Source of the DNA: Mucor racemosus
Taxonomy: Eukaryota; Mucoromycota; Mucoromycetes; Mucorales; Mucoraceae
Length of the DNA: 64,000 nucleotides
Direction: 5' to 3'
Assembly (NCBI GenBank): GCA_027405735.1
Contig: JAPEHQ010000023.1
Location: 744,001-808,000, forward strand
Shown: positions 1-11,813 of the stretch, one piece after another
How the letters are laid out: each line of letters starts with the position of its first letter
Position numbering within the stretch: position 1 is the stretch's first letter
The notes under the pieces: generated by a model
What the model saw: only the letters and a program-made list of their open reading frames with translations
Databases searched by the model: none
What the model was told of the DNA's origin: nothing
Position numbers and translations under genes: made by a program

Positions 1-821
1 AGATTGAATGATTGATTTTTGGTGATACAAAAAAGGTTTTATTTTGGACGAGGATATACAAGGATAAATTTTCGGTTTTACAAAAAAATGATCAAAAAAA
101 TAAAAATCTCCACCGAAAATAGCGCTACAGCTACATATAAATACTCATTCTGTAGATAATTTTGTTGCACATAATGTCAAAATAAAATATTTTAGTGTTG
201 CAATTGAATGAAGGGTACTTTTTGATCAAAAACCGTTAAAATTTGACAGTAAATTTACTAGAGATTTTATGAGAAAAATATTTTCAAAATTTACACAGAT
301 CGATTTAGAATTAAAAACTGAACCTAAAACATTTAGTACGCTAACTCAACTTACTATGTATTTTTGTGAGTATTTAAATATACAAGGTTTTTTTTGGATT
401 TTTTTGGATTTTTTTCCATTTGAACACTTTTTGGATTCAAGCTCAGTTACATGAGCATATCTGATTATACAATTTTATATGGTGATATTCAAAATCGGAG
501 CGTGCCCCCATTTCAATAGATAATCAGGAAATATAAAATGTAGTGCTCTATTTGATATGCTACAGAATATTGACAAAAGACTTATTTCTATTCATGTTAA
601 TTTCTCAGCGAGTATAAAGGCTTCAAGAGTGAAACACTTGCTTTTGCCCCGCTTAAAATCTCAACCTAAGATGTTAAATATTTCGAGATTTTATAAGCTT
701 GCACTTGAAGGTTTCTAAGCTAAATCTTCTTGTTGTTTAATGTCTTATTATATATTAAAGTTTCAGGGGTGTTTTTTTTTTGGATAATCTTTGGCCCTAA
801 ACCTTGTAATTGTAAATCCTG

Positions 822-852
<31 letters not shown>

Positions 853-990
853 GTAGTTTTAACAATTTGGAGAATTTTCACATTTTTTTACAAAAGTATT
901 GCTAGGAATCAGACAACCAAGTTTTCTGGGGCAAAATTGGCTGCTAAAAACGAATCTGTAATTCATTTTACTGTATCTAGGAATTTCGTC
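1..990. other. Gene-free AT-rich flank
   Basis: No coding region could be supported. The longest open frame (730-1137) runs through a homopolymer-rich tract and has no recognisable domain. A pentanucleotide microsatellite, six GTTTT units, lies at 821-850. The part around 45-90 weakly resembles a stretch of the family B repeat described at 12370, so this may be a worn copy. Confidence 0.5.
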
Positions 991-1423
991 CACTACGGCC
1001 GAACTATGCTTCCCATGGGCATAATCATCTGCACAGATGGGCAGAATAAAATTTTGTGCAGATCAGGCAGTCTAGATAGGTATAGCAATGAGTGGAATGC
1101 CAAAGATTTAAATATTGTGGCAAGAAAAAATGTATAATTTAATAAAGAAACTTGTTAAATTAAATCACACACAAAAACCGAAGATAATCTTTATTTAATA
1201 TCAATAATTTGTCCTATTTATATACAAATTCTATATTACATTTATCCGTTAGATCATCTTTGGATCGATTATATCTTTCTGGAATTCCATGTCAGACCAA
1301 TCTATTTACATTAGTAACACAGCACATTTAAGTTGAGCTCATTTCATACAGCTAAATCCAACAAGTGGATATATCTCACATATCCCGTTTTCTGGATCTT
1401 ACTTTAAAATAGCGTTCGCAAAA

Positions 1424-1660
1424 TGGCCGAGCCCAAGCGAGCACAAGCAGTTTCATCAAGCATTTGCCGAGTTTAAAATATTTGAAAGTTACTCAAGCAA
1501 GCCCGAGCCCAAGCAATGGCTCATCGAGCAGATGCATATCGAGCATTTTCAATTTTGAAACCAAGCAACCAAGCACAAGTCAAGCATTGTCCAATTTTGC
1601 AAAAAGTCAAGCAAGTCGAGCACGAGCATATGAGTAACCAAGCAAGTCCAAGCAGAGCTC
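1424..1660. repeat. hAT left subterminal repeat cluster
   Basis: Just inside the left terminal repeat, variants of CAAGCGAGC, CAAGCAAGC and CCGAGCCCAAGC recur roughly every 10-20 bp. Such subterminal arrays bind the transposase in characterised hAT elements (Ac, Tol2); binding here is inferred. The same motifs recur at the other end and in the derivative at 33077-33692. Confidence 0.75.
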
Positions 1661-3674
1661 AAGCATTGCATTATATTTTCAATTCCGTTTTGTATATAAA
1701 TAAAAGATAAACTTTGAAAATTAACAAATTTTCAAAAAAAAAAAAAAAACCCCATATGTATATGAACACAAGCTATAACACCACTATACAATTTTCTGAT
1801 ACTAAACATGTTTTAACCGTATTCGTATTATTCTAAAATATTTTATCAAAGCTTTCGACAAAACAAAACCTACAGAAATAGTAACAGCAACGATTAAACA
1901 TTCAATATAAGCAGCAGCATCAAATGATCATTGATCGAATTAATTGATTTCATTTACGTCAATTGAAGCATTGGATTTATTTTAGGTTGTTATTGACAAC
2001 ACATTGTTTCCTATTTGGAGTTAAAATTACTATGTAATAAAGCCTGGAAATCAGCAACAGCCAACAGGTCTATAGACGTTTAGCAACTGATTTGAATATT
2101 TAAATAATAGCGAGACACGTTCACACTATCACAACATTTCCAATATTAAAAAAAATCATACATTTCAAGAAAGGCAACATCTAAAGTTTCCTTTCATATA
2201 CTGATAAAGAATTTTAATTCACCTCAAGCAAAGTTTTATTACAACAATTCAAATATGCTAGTATACCTCAATCAAATATTACAGTTTCAGTGTAAATACC
2301 TGGTTTATTACAATTCAACAAATTACCCATTGGGAAGAATATCAGACATAAAGTAATTAGAGACTCATTGCATAAAAAACCAGATGTAATTAATACTTTA
2401 AGAATAGACGGATATATTATATTATACAATGCAATGTATATACTGTATAAGAAAGGTTAAAATATCACTATAAAGTTATGTTAAAGTAGTTCAAGCCTTT
2501 TATTGCAACATCACAAGTAGGTAACTCTTGAAGTAATGCCCTCACAAAGATTGCTTACATTATTATACCATACAATCGATTGTTAATATCTTTCTCATTA
2601 TAGCCATCATTATCTTCATTGTAATCAAGGATTATATTATGAGCGACCTGCCTCCTCGTTATTTTTGAAAAATATTGCAACTCAAAATGTTTCAGCAAAC
2701 TAGAGCACTATTTTCAATATGCTTTAAAATAGCTCTAGAGAAATGCAACTACTTTAATAATAAGGTAATTCGTATTCTTGAAGAACACTACTCAAGGCTG
2801 AAAGCTAAAGAAATGATCTAAATTAACACATTTGACAACCTATAGTCTTTTAGATTCAAATCCCGCTTGTTAACACTAGCTTTCTCTTTGTAAAATGAGG
2901 TATCATACCACTGTAATAAAGGTAATTAGAAATGCTTGTAGGGCACTACACAAACACCTTGCTAATATAAATTATAGAAAATACTTCGCAATGAGCATTT
3001 AATTGCAATATTTCATACAATTACATTTGGAATTAGTACAGCATTTTGAACGGATTTTGAATTTCTCACGTAATTTGGCATTAATTTGTGTGCTATATCA
3101 AACGCTAGATATTATCATGCTTTGCTAAAATATGAAATGAGGTCAATGATCCTTTTATAGTCTGTTCACCAGAAGACGAAGAAGAAGAAAAAGAGAGCCT
3201 TTTTATTTAAATACCCATTTACTAAAGACTTTAGTAAGTAATTGTTCAATTGATGTAAATCATAACATTGAAGTTCCTCAAACAACTAGTGGGTCACACT
3301 AAATCATTATTTTTTTTATAGAGCAACGTTTGGATGCGATATAGAAAAAAATACTACACGATGTAGAAAACTCAATAGTGTGTACACCCATTTTTTTTAT
3401 TTGGTATATGCCAACAAAAAAACGTTATTTATTATGTAATGTATTGTGCAAAATCATGTAGCTTGAATGAATTCCAAGCTTGACCGTATATAGTAAGTGG
3501 ACAAGCTACTTCATTTATAAGTAGGCCAAAAAATAGCATTAACATCAAGCCTTGTTAGATCAACATCAACTACATTTTAAAATATGTAAATTGATATAAA
3601 TACCCAGCGTCAAAAAGGCCTTAATCATCTCCACATTATTATATTTTTCAACCATATTATTAATATTACTGAAA

Positions 3675-6600
3675 ATGAACTATGAAAACTCCCAAAATCA
3701 AGAATCCCAAGATCAAAACCAAGGCTTTCGAACCATGATGTCTGGTCTCCAATTCTCTTCTGATGATCAATCCTTCCAAGCAACATCAGTATTAGATGAT
3801 ATACTCTATGCTCCTGGCCAGTCCAACCATAATCCTTTTGATTTTGCAGGAGAATCCACCTTTACTGAGAATGTTGATTTTTCAATTGGTAATGCTGGTA
3901 CTTTAGTACCACCACCTCTTGATCCTCTTCTTCCTTCATCATCAGATCAATCCCATTCATCCGCTGTAGCTTCCTCATCTAATCAAGTAAATGTTGCAGC
4001 CTCATTATTGAATCAATCTCAAGCTTCTTTATCAAATCAACAAGGTGGTGAAGTAAGTTTCCCAATCCCAGGAGAATATCTTGATAATACCTTTTTTGGT
4101 GGTGATAATTCTCGTAGAGGTCAATCAATTTCTTGGATCCTTAGGTATGGCTATGCCAAAGTGATTGGTGACTTATATCATTGTAACGTGGATAGAGTTA
4201 ACTGTAAGGAATCATATTCAAGATCTGCTACTACGTCAATTCTTCGACATGCAAAAAGAAAGCATAATATGGATGGCTCAATAGGTTAGTTGTTAACATT
4301 TGATGTTTTATAATTTACTAAGGCTAATATATACCTTTATATCTATCCATAGCTCTTAATCTTTGGGAACAAAATGGAAAACCGAGAGCAACAGCTGTAG
4401 GCTCTCTTGATCGTCATTTGGTTGTTGGATCATCAGATAATACAACACCTGAATCTTATTCTGTAACAAAAGAAATGTTCAATGATGCTCTGATAAAATT
4501 AATCTTGAAGAATTCTCTTCCCCATACATTTGTCAATAACTATGAATTTCGTCATTTATTAAACTTAGTTAGAAGAGCTGCATCACCAAACATTGTACAA
4601 GTTTACTCGGCTAATACCCTTGCCTCTAAAATCCGATCAAAAGCCATTGATTACAAAACAAGGATCATTTCTGTTTTGAAAAGACAAACAAAAGTAAATT
4701 TAACTATGGATGTCTGGACAAGCTCATCTGGAACAAATGGCTCATCTGATTATTTGGGGGTTGTTTGTCACTTCATTGATAAAGATTTTAGACCAAAGCA
4801 AGTTCTTTTGGGGTTTGAGGTATTAATGAATACACATACTGGTAAGTTGTCATTTTAAATCTTGATAGATTGTGATTAACTGATACAATTTTTTCTTCTT
4901 TACCATATTAACAATAAAGGTAAAAACATTGCTGAAGTTGTGCATAAATTACTTATTGATTATGAAATACAATCAAAATTATTCACAATCACTTCGGATT
5001 CCGCATCAAATATGAAGGCAATGGCAGAAGAACTGGCTCTTCTGATACCAAATTTTGATCCTAATCAACATTGGATAAGGTGCTTTGCACACACCTTGAA
5101 TTTAGCAGTTACAGCAATGTTAAATGCCGGTTTTACTAATCAAGCACCGACCAATGAAGAGTCTGTATATTTGCTTAGAGCTCGTGAAGACCATGAAGAT
5201 AACGAAGATGTTGAATCTGCCATTGGTCATGTAACTAGAGATAGTAATCCATTAAACAGATTAAGAGCAGGAATTGTTAGAATCAGGTAATATTTACATG
5301 TATTTTGTGCTTTGAATATTGAAATTAAATACAAACCTTTTAGGGCCTCATCAACAATCACTCGCCAATACATTTTAGAATGTAAATATGTCGACATCCC
5401 TGCGTTGCGAATGATACTCGATAATAAAACACGTTGGAACTCTAGCTTTTACATGATCAAAAGGGGCCTTCAACAAGTCGAAGCATTTAATGCTACATGT
5501 ATGCACCGTAGCTTCACTGAAAAACTTGGGAAATATTATTTAGACGATCAAGATGTAGCATACTTGAAGGAAATTGTGAAAGTTTTAGAACCATTTGAAA
5601 TTGTATCACGTTGGATGTCTGGCCAAAAGTAAGTTTTTTTTTTATATTTTGAATTAGTTAAGTGAATAGACATTGACTTTACAATTTTTATGTTAGATAT
5701 CCCACAATCAACGAGGTTATTTTTAAATATAACATACTATTTACATTGCTAGAGCGCAAGATAAGGAAGTCATTTAAACATTGTTCTCTCCACCCCACTC
5801 CTGGCATCGATCCATGTCGTGTACCTTCTGCTTCTGGTCGTACTCGTAGTGGTGCTCAAGATTTAATGCAAATCAGTTTTGATGAGTTCAAATCAATGTA
5901 TGGAGAATCTATCAAAAGAATGAACACCACAAGTATTCATGACAACATGGTGAAAGGATGCTTTTTTGCGTACTTGAAATTGACAAGCTACTACTCAAAA
6001 ACAGGCACAAGTGACATTTATCCAGTTGCTACAGCACTGGACCCATCATACAGGTTCAGTTATTGGAAGTCCGAAAATTGGGGCGAACCTTACGAAACAC
6101 AGGCGGAAGAAGCAGTGAAAAATGCTTGGAAAAAGTACAATCCAAATGCCACCAATGAAGCATCTAATCAGTACAATATTTCAGTTCCTGATGAATTTGA
6201 TGAGCAGGATGATAGCGAAGAAGAATTTGATTACGAACAGCAAGTGCGCTATGTAAGACGAAAGATAGTACATGAACAATCTCAGAATTACACTGAAAAT
6301 TTTGTGGATCAGCTAGATATGTATATCAAAGCAGCACCACTTCAACTGCAACAACATCAGGTATTTCAGCAATCGCAATCAGTAGAACATGCTTCTGAGG
6401 ATGACATCCTTTGGTGGGAAAAGGGCCTGGAAGAGTCGCATGGACTTAATCCAATTTCAAGGGAGTTGATGTTCTGGAAAACTGCAAGCGTTACTGGATC
6501 TTCCAATCTTGCAAATATGGCATCAGATTATTTGAGTGTAGTAGCGTCCTCGACAAGTTGTGAAAGAGTATTCAGCAGATCGAAAAGATTTATAACCAAT

Positions 6601-6690
6601 GAGAGGAATCGCTTGACAAGTGAAAATATAAAAAACATGATGCTTTTGTCATACTGGGTTGATGAGATTGACAACCTCGAGTCAATTTAG
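3675..6690 (+). CDS. hAT family transposase (BED zinc finger, RNase H-like core, C-terminal dimerisation domain)
   Basis: Exons 3675-4284, 4353-4841, 4920-5286, 5344-5628 and 5697-6690 join in frame to 914 aa. All introns are GT...AG, and residues at the junctions read cleanly into one another. Residues about 150-202 form a BED-type zinc finger (YHCNVDRVNC with a downstream HAKRKH pair). The central region contains DVWTS and DSASNMK, typical of the hAT RNase H-like catalytic fold. The C-terminus contains SSTSCERVFS followed by RNRL, the hAT dimerisation signature. Highly acidic and Q-rich stretches lie before it. The N-terminal 140 residues are Ser/Gln/Asn-rich and probably disordered. No stop or frameshift was found, so the protein could be active. 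It would act in the nucleus on the ends at 1410 and 7924. The start was chosen as the first ATG after a long stop-rich leader. Confidence 0.92.
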
Positions 6691-6798
6691 TTGTGTCGTT
6701 TTTTGGTGTATATATTTCTCTTTCTTAATCATTGTATTATTTTTTCTTTCTCTGGTAATCTCACTTTTGTATATTGGTTGTTTCTTCTATTGGTATCT

Positions 6799-6802
<4 letters not shown>

Positions 6803-6888
<86 letters not shown>

Positions 6889-6893
6889 TCTTT
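6803..6893 (+). repeat. (CT)n microsatellite
   Basis: A long CT dinucleotide tract with a few T interruptions lies just after the transposase stop, inside the hAT element. The sister hAT copy at 56052-59284 has only a short remnant at the same place (near 57313-57329), so the tract length has changed since the copies parted. Open frames reported across it are artefacts of the repeat. Confidence 0.9.
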
Positions 6894-6929
6894 ATCTTTC
6901 TCTCCCTTTCTATCCTGCTTCCCCAAATA

Positions 6930-7300
6930 TCTTGGTATTTCTTTGCTTGGTACTTTTCTGGATTCATGCTATTTTACTGTTTCTTCGCTTGGTGCTTTTC
7001 TAGATTCATGTCGCCTTGTTTTTTCTTTGCTTGGTGTTTTTCTAGATTCATGTCGCCTTGTTTTTTTTTGCTGGACACTTTTCTAGATTCATGTAGCCTT
7101 ATTGTTTCTTTGCTTGGTGCTTTTCTGGATTCATGTTGTTTTACTGTTTCTTTGTTTGGTGTTTTTCTAGATTCATGTCGCCTTGTTTTTTTTTTTTTGC
7201 TGGATGCTTTTCTAGATTCATGTCGCCTTATTGCTTCTTTGCTTGATATTTTCTGGTTTCATGTAGTCTTATTGTTTCTTTGTTTGGTACTTTTCTGGAT
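6930..7300 (+). repeat. Imperfect ~38-40 bp tandem repeat in hAT 3' region
   Basis: About nine diverged units contain TTTGCTTGGTGCTTTTCTAG followed by ATTCATGTCGCC or similar. The sister hAT copy carries the same array in reverse at roughly 57010-57270. The array is downstream of the transposase and not coding in any supported way. Confidence 0.75.
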
Positions 7301-7682
7301 ATACTTTGATGTGCGATTTACTTTTTTCTTTGTTTGTGCATAATATTTTACAAATATGCATTACTCTTACTTTATATTTTTTACTCTTTCAACCTTTTTG
7401 TACTTTTATTGAATGCATATTCGAATATTTTTACTTTGCTATCATTAATACTTTTGGTGGTTTGAAACCATTCATTCTTATTTTTTTATTTTAATTTATA
7501 TATAGCTCAATTTCCTCTTATTTTTAATACCAACATGTTATATCATGTTTCACTCCTCAATGACAATAAATTTTATCTATACATCATAACAAAATATGTC
7601 AACAGATTTGAAATTATAAATATTACTATAAATAGCTGGGATAAACTGTATTTACTTGTGTAACATGCTTGAATTAACTTTT

Positions 7683-7910
7683 TAATCAAGCAAGCGAGCG
7701 AGTCAAGTTTTTAGGTAAGCGAGCCTCCATTGAATTAGAGCATATCGAGCAGGTATGCAAGCGAGCTTCCTATGTTTTTACCGAGCACCAAGCAGAAATT
7801 TTTTAAAAAAAGTTAATCAAGCGAGCCCAAGCAAGTAATTTCCTGAAAAAATTATAATTCAAGCGAGCCCAAGCATAGGGCTCGCTCGCTCGCTTATGCT
7901 CGCACTGCTC
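7683..7910. repeat. hAT right subterminal repeat cluster
   Basis: Dense AAGCGAGC/GCTCGCTT motifs, including three consecutive GCTC units, lie immediately inside the right terminal repeat. They are the counterpart of the cluster at the left end and are present in reverse at 56065-56290 in the second hAT copy. Confidence 0.75.
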
Positions 7911-8162
7911 GATTGCGATCACTACTTTAAAACAATAATAACAATTAAGAATGTTACCACAGATCAGTTAGCTGACTTCTTATCAATAAGGATTACAAAT
8001 AAAAAGGTTTATTATCTTACAAATAACTGGTGGATGCAACAATGAGATCAAAGTTTTTTAGTCAATTTATTAAAGTATATCAATCATAATATAATTAATA
8101 ACAAAGATAATTTGAATGGTTTAAAGCAGATGTGAGTTACTCTGATTCAACAGAATTGCCTT

Positions 8163-8394
8163 TGTCGGTTTTCGAGGATATTAAACAGCCGATTTTGAAG
8201 CCAATTCCATTTCTAACTCACATTGAAATGTAATTCTTATAAATAGTCTTTTAAACCAAGACCTAGAAGCTCTGGGTTCTTTCTTTTACCATTAGTTTTT
8301 CTAGTAATAAAGCCTACGTTCTCCATGATAAATGTTACTAGTCTTTATTATTATTCTTTCTATAAATAAGATTGTATGTATCCATAAACTCTCA
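8163..8394 (+). mobile_element. Solo LTR of an LTR retrotransposon
   Basis: The insert begins TGTCGGTTTTCG and ends CTCTCA, so it has the canonical TG...CA ends. It is bordered by the 5-bp duplication GCCTT (8158-8162 and 8395-8399). The sister family A copy has the uninterrupted site (GTCTT once, near 37990-38005 on the opposite strand), which proves an insertion. An AATAAAG polyadenylation-like signal lies inside. No gag or pol coding sequence is nearby. Confidence 0.82.
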
Positions 8395-9011
8395 GCCTTA
8401 TTGACGAGATATATCAATTTGGGGTTTGAGGTTTGAAAGAGTTCTGCCCGTGTTCTTCTTTCGGGGACCAAATGGGAACAACGACAACAACCTGTTTGGT
8501 AACAACACTAAAAGTGTTTATGCCTTTGTAAATTCCTGTTTGTAACACACAAATTTTTTTTTCTTTCCTACTCTTTCCTCAGTTCTTTTATTTACGTTTA
8601 AAACTACAACAAAAAGACTGATTTTTTTTTATAAACTGAAATCAAGTAGCAGGTACAAGTACATGTTTTTCCTATTGTTTATTTGGAAATGAAGTATTAG
8701 CAGTTAATGTTAGGGCGTATTATAATATTTTTCTCGAATAAAAAAAGCATCCAATACTTAGTCATTTTATTCCATTATCTACGTTATAATCAATCCTTTT
8801 TTGGTCTAAAGTCGATATCTACCTGGAGAAAAACTGGTAATTATAAAAGTATGTATATATAGTATTGCTTGATTTGAATGAATGAATAAACTTATGATAG
8901 TCTATTTAGTTTCTAAAAAGCATTTATTTCTATTTAGTGGCCAACAGCTAAGAAGAGGAAAATAAGATGTTGCCTTGTATATCACTACCAACTATCAAAG
9001 GTACACCATAA

Positions 9012-9345
9012 TTATTGCTACAAAAAATAGTAATTAAACAAAAAAAGCGTTGCGAATACAATTATAACTCTTCGATATTTATTAAGGTATAAAGCAAAGC
9101 AAAGTTTTATGGATTACCATAGCCTTTGTGATATATATACTATTTTCTAATTCTATTAATAATACAGTAGTAATAAGATCTTGAAGCAAGATATTCGTGG
9201 TTTAGTTCCTAGTTCAGAAGTACCAGTGGTATAATTTGATATTTTAATGTTTTTGTGATTTAAAGTTACTAGATCTTAGATGTTGACTAAAATCAATTTG
9301 ATTACTAAACAAACTTGTTATATGTAGTTTACTACGATTATTAAT
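9012..9345 (+). repeat. Dispersed repeat E, copy 1
   Basis: This segment, starting TGCTACAAAAAATAG, interrupts family A: the sister copy reads straight through the site near 37385-37395. Its first 110 bp are similar to 30542-30660. A possible ATTAT direct duplication borders it. Element class is uncertain; it could be another short LTR or a MITE. Confidence 0.45.
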
Positions 9346-9409
9346 TATTAGCTTGTTATTAATAATTGATTTTACTAGTAAATCAATTTTTATAGGTCAA
9401 AAGCAAGTT

Positions 9410-9551
9410 TGTTCTGGTAAAGCATTGAATAAATTGGCTTAGGGGCAAAAAGAATAAAAATGCGGCAATAGGTTCCAGTGATGGCCATGTTTATGTTTAT
9501 GTTTATGATATTGGAGATGTAAGACTAAACCTCAATGTAAATCACCTCTAA
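9410..9551 (+). pseudogene. Dynein intermediate chain gene fragment carried in family A copy 1
   Basis: Broken remnant of the WD-repeat region. It can be read as GSGKALNKLA, then a frameshifted patch, then GSSDGHVYVYVYDIG. The parallel copies at 29873-30141 and 35947-36208 are longer and better preserved. A TTTATG hexamer has expanded inside it. It is not a functional gene. Confidence 0.65.
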
Positions 9552-11813
9552 CGCAGTAATTATAAAACAAGACTATATTATCATCAAATAAACTACCACA
9601 CAATATTAACATGTATAAAGATTTACAGTAATAAGCTTGAATCAAGTGGGTACATCATCATTAATTCGTGAAAAAGTTCTCAAGTATTATAAAATTTCTT
9701 ATTTTTAAGTCTTACAAGGCTTATAAGCGGAATATTAATTTTGAAAATTATTTTTGTCCAGATCATCAATTTGGACATTTTTTTAATTTTTTTTTCTGAT
9801 TTTGCAAATCTAGGGTCAATTATACTACCAATTATAAAAACAAAAAATATACACATACACACAATTTAGCGCTCTATTTGCTCACTAAAAAATAACAAAC
9901 ATTTTATTGTTAAATATTGCATAAAAATCCTTTAACCAAAAACCCGTTTTTGGGGCAAAAGTACAGATTTTCATTACTTGACATTTAATGCTAAGCTTTT
10001 ATCAAATGCGTATTAGTCATAGCTACAATTTTCTCTCATAATGTAGTATATTTAAATGTCGATTTTGGTATCAAAATTTGACTTTTCTTTTTTTTGATCA
10101 AAATCATGAGTGTTGGTAAGGCTAAAATGAACTCCAAAAATGTCCGCTACAAAAACTGAATTTTCAGACAGTTCATGGTTAAATATAAGAAAAATAAAAA
10201 TAAAAAACGCTCTTTTATTTAAAACGTAGATATGTACCATAGAATAAGAGACTTAGCTGTTTAATCTTGCTATGCTCAATTATGGCATCGCTCTACGGGC
10301 TCGCGTTTGCAGTTTTTTAATGAATGTATGATATGGCAAACGGGTTTTCTGGTAGAAAAATGTATGTATGCTTCTGTAGTAACAGGTACTGCCTATTTTG
10401 TTTATTAATTTATGGTTTATGCGCCGTAACGCTGCTTTCACATTGGCTGAAATGTGCAATTTCGCAGGGTTTTCAATGCGTTAAATAATGTAAAGCCTTG
10501 AAAATCCTTTTATTTGTGTTGTTTCTCTCTTTTTGGTTTCATAATTCAAGGATATATTCACTGTTTGATAAGGCATATCAGACTATCAAGTTGGTATTCT
10601 TTTCTTATATCTAAATACGCATTCTAACATAAGGTATTAATGTTTTTAATATAAGTCGCAGTCATTATTATATAAGAGACTGATACTTTCATTTAACCGC
10701 ATTCCAAGATCAAATATCATTATTTACTACTGTATTATTGGACGTATTTCTTGATTACCAGATCAAATCAAAGGTAATAATATTTACATCTACTAACTCA
10801 ATAAAAAGCTAGTAGAACTGGCTACAAACCCACAAAATGTTCCAGAAAAATGATAAAATTTCAAAAGATATAGAAACAAAAAAAAAGAATAATCTAATGT
10901 CTTGTCTAATAATTATAGTTTTAATCGTAGCTACTGTATACTTGAGAACAAATCTTTTTACAGCTGACAATCGCAAACTAAAATAGTAAGTTTAAACAAA
11001 GCTAATTTGTTTAAACCTTATGAGTGATAAAGTAACATCTATAATCTTAGATTTGGCTTGCATATAAGCTTAATAAGCAGTAAGTGTTATTTAAGTTTAT
11101 GCTCGAGCAAAACCATTGTCGCTGTAAACATAAATATTATAGCTATAAACATATTTACAAATGATGATAGTCGTAAATATATTAGTTCTTGCATGTATTG
11201 CTCTACATCAACAACGTATTGAATTGTATTGTCTATAATTTATATTAGTAAAAACAAATGTAATGGAGTTTTGAGAACGGCACGATGCTCATCATGTACA
11301 AACCAATTTGTGCTGCTCCTACGATTAGCTCATTATTATGCTCATGGTCAGATTTTATTATTATGCACAAATAGGGATAATGATATGCTTATGGGCAATT
11401 CTACTATTATGTACACATGGGATTAATGTAATGCACATAGACAGAATCTATAATTCTGCACATACAGGTTTAGCGTTGTGCTCGTGTGCAGTTTCTTTTG
11501 TTGTGTCCTTGTGAATCTTGTTATCTTTTCAGCCAATATTCAGTGGGCACAACGGTTCAGGCTATAGTGTGCAGCCCATCTGGGCACAACGAAATTATCT
11601 TGTGCAGCACAGGTCGGCCGTAGCAATCGAGATTTTGATAGTATACACCTTGCTGGAATATAGTATACACGCCTATGACAACCCTTAAATTTTATTATAA
11701 ACTGTTATTTCAGAATACAGTACATAATAAAGTTGTTGAACAAATATTCCATTCATTTTGATATACAGTATAATTCTAAATAATGCTAATCTGGTTTCAA
11801 CAATTTTAGTGGG

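Larger units (their letters stand above)
1410..7924 (+). mobile_element. Complete hAT transposon, apparently autonomous
   Basis: The element starts TAGCGTTCGCAA and ends TTGCGATCACTA. Both ends fit the hAT terminal consensus TAGNG and share TCGCAA. It is flanked by a perfect 8-bp target duplication CTTTAAAA at 1402-1409 and 7925-7932. At 6,515 bp it is long for a hAT element. It contains one transposase gene with five exons and no internal stop. Both subterminal regions are packed with short AAGCGAGC/GCTCGCTT motifs. The gap between the left end and the transposase start (about 2.2 kb) contains no supported gene. A second, almost identical but truncated copy is at 56052-59284, and a small derivative with the same ends is at 33077-33692. 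Confidence 0.93.
1094..8036. mobile_element. Possible small insertion (about 420 bp) itself split by the hAT element
   Basis: In the sister copy at 33860-38208 the sequence passes directly through a single CAATGAG. Here CAATGAG occurs twice, ending just before 1094 and beginning just after 8036, and about 420 bp of unrelated sequence lies between (not counting the hAT element). This looks like a 7-8 bp target duplication around a MITE-like insert. The two ends show only weak inverted similarity, so the element type is not established. Confidence 0.35.
996..11620 (+). mobile_element. Family A copy 1: TA-flanked inverted-repeat element, nested host
   Basis: The left end reads CGGCCGAACTATGCT and the right end, read from the other strand, reads CGGCCGACCTGTGCT. 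Each end is bordered by TA (994-995 and 11621-11622), as expected for Tc1/mariner-type insertion. A second complete copy in reverse orientation at 33860-38208 has the same two ends. After removing the hAT element and its duplication this copy is about 4.1 kb, close to the 4.35 kb of the other. No transposase is visible, so it is probably non-autonomous. It carries a fragment of a dynein intermediate chain gene (9410-9551) and has been invaded by a hAT element, a solo LTR (8163-8394) and repeat E (9012-9345). Compared with the copy at 33860 it lacks about 1.1 kb upstream of the dynein piece. Confidence 0.72.

Noticed and set aside
730..1137. 135-codon open frame on the plus strand
   Set aside because: Crosses a GTTTT microsatellite and the end of family A; no domain and not conserved in copy 3.
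1516..1710. 64-codon open frame
   Set aside because: It lies in the hAT subterminal motif array; the translated sequence is a product of the AAGC/GAGC repeats.
2849..2864. tRNA B-box-like GATTCAAATCCC
   Set aside because: No A-box or cloverleaf can be folded upstream.
6659..7343. Ser/Leu- or Arg/Glu-repeat open frames
   Set aside because: Translation of the CT microsatellite and neighbouring tandem repeat on either strand.
9680..10240. Small minus-strand frames inside family A
   Set aside because: Not kept open in the other three copies of the same repeat.
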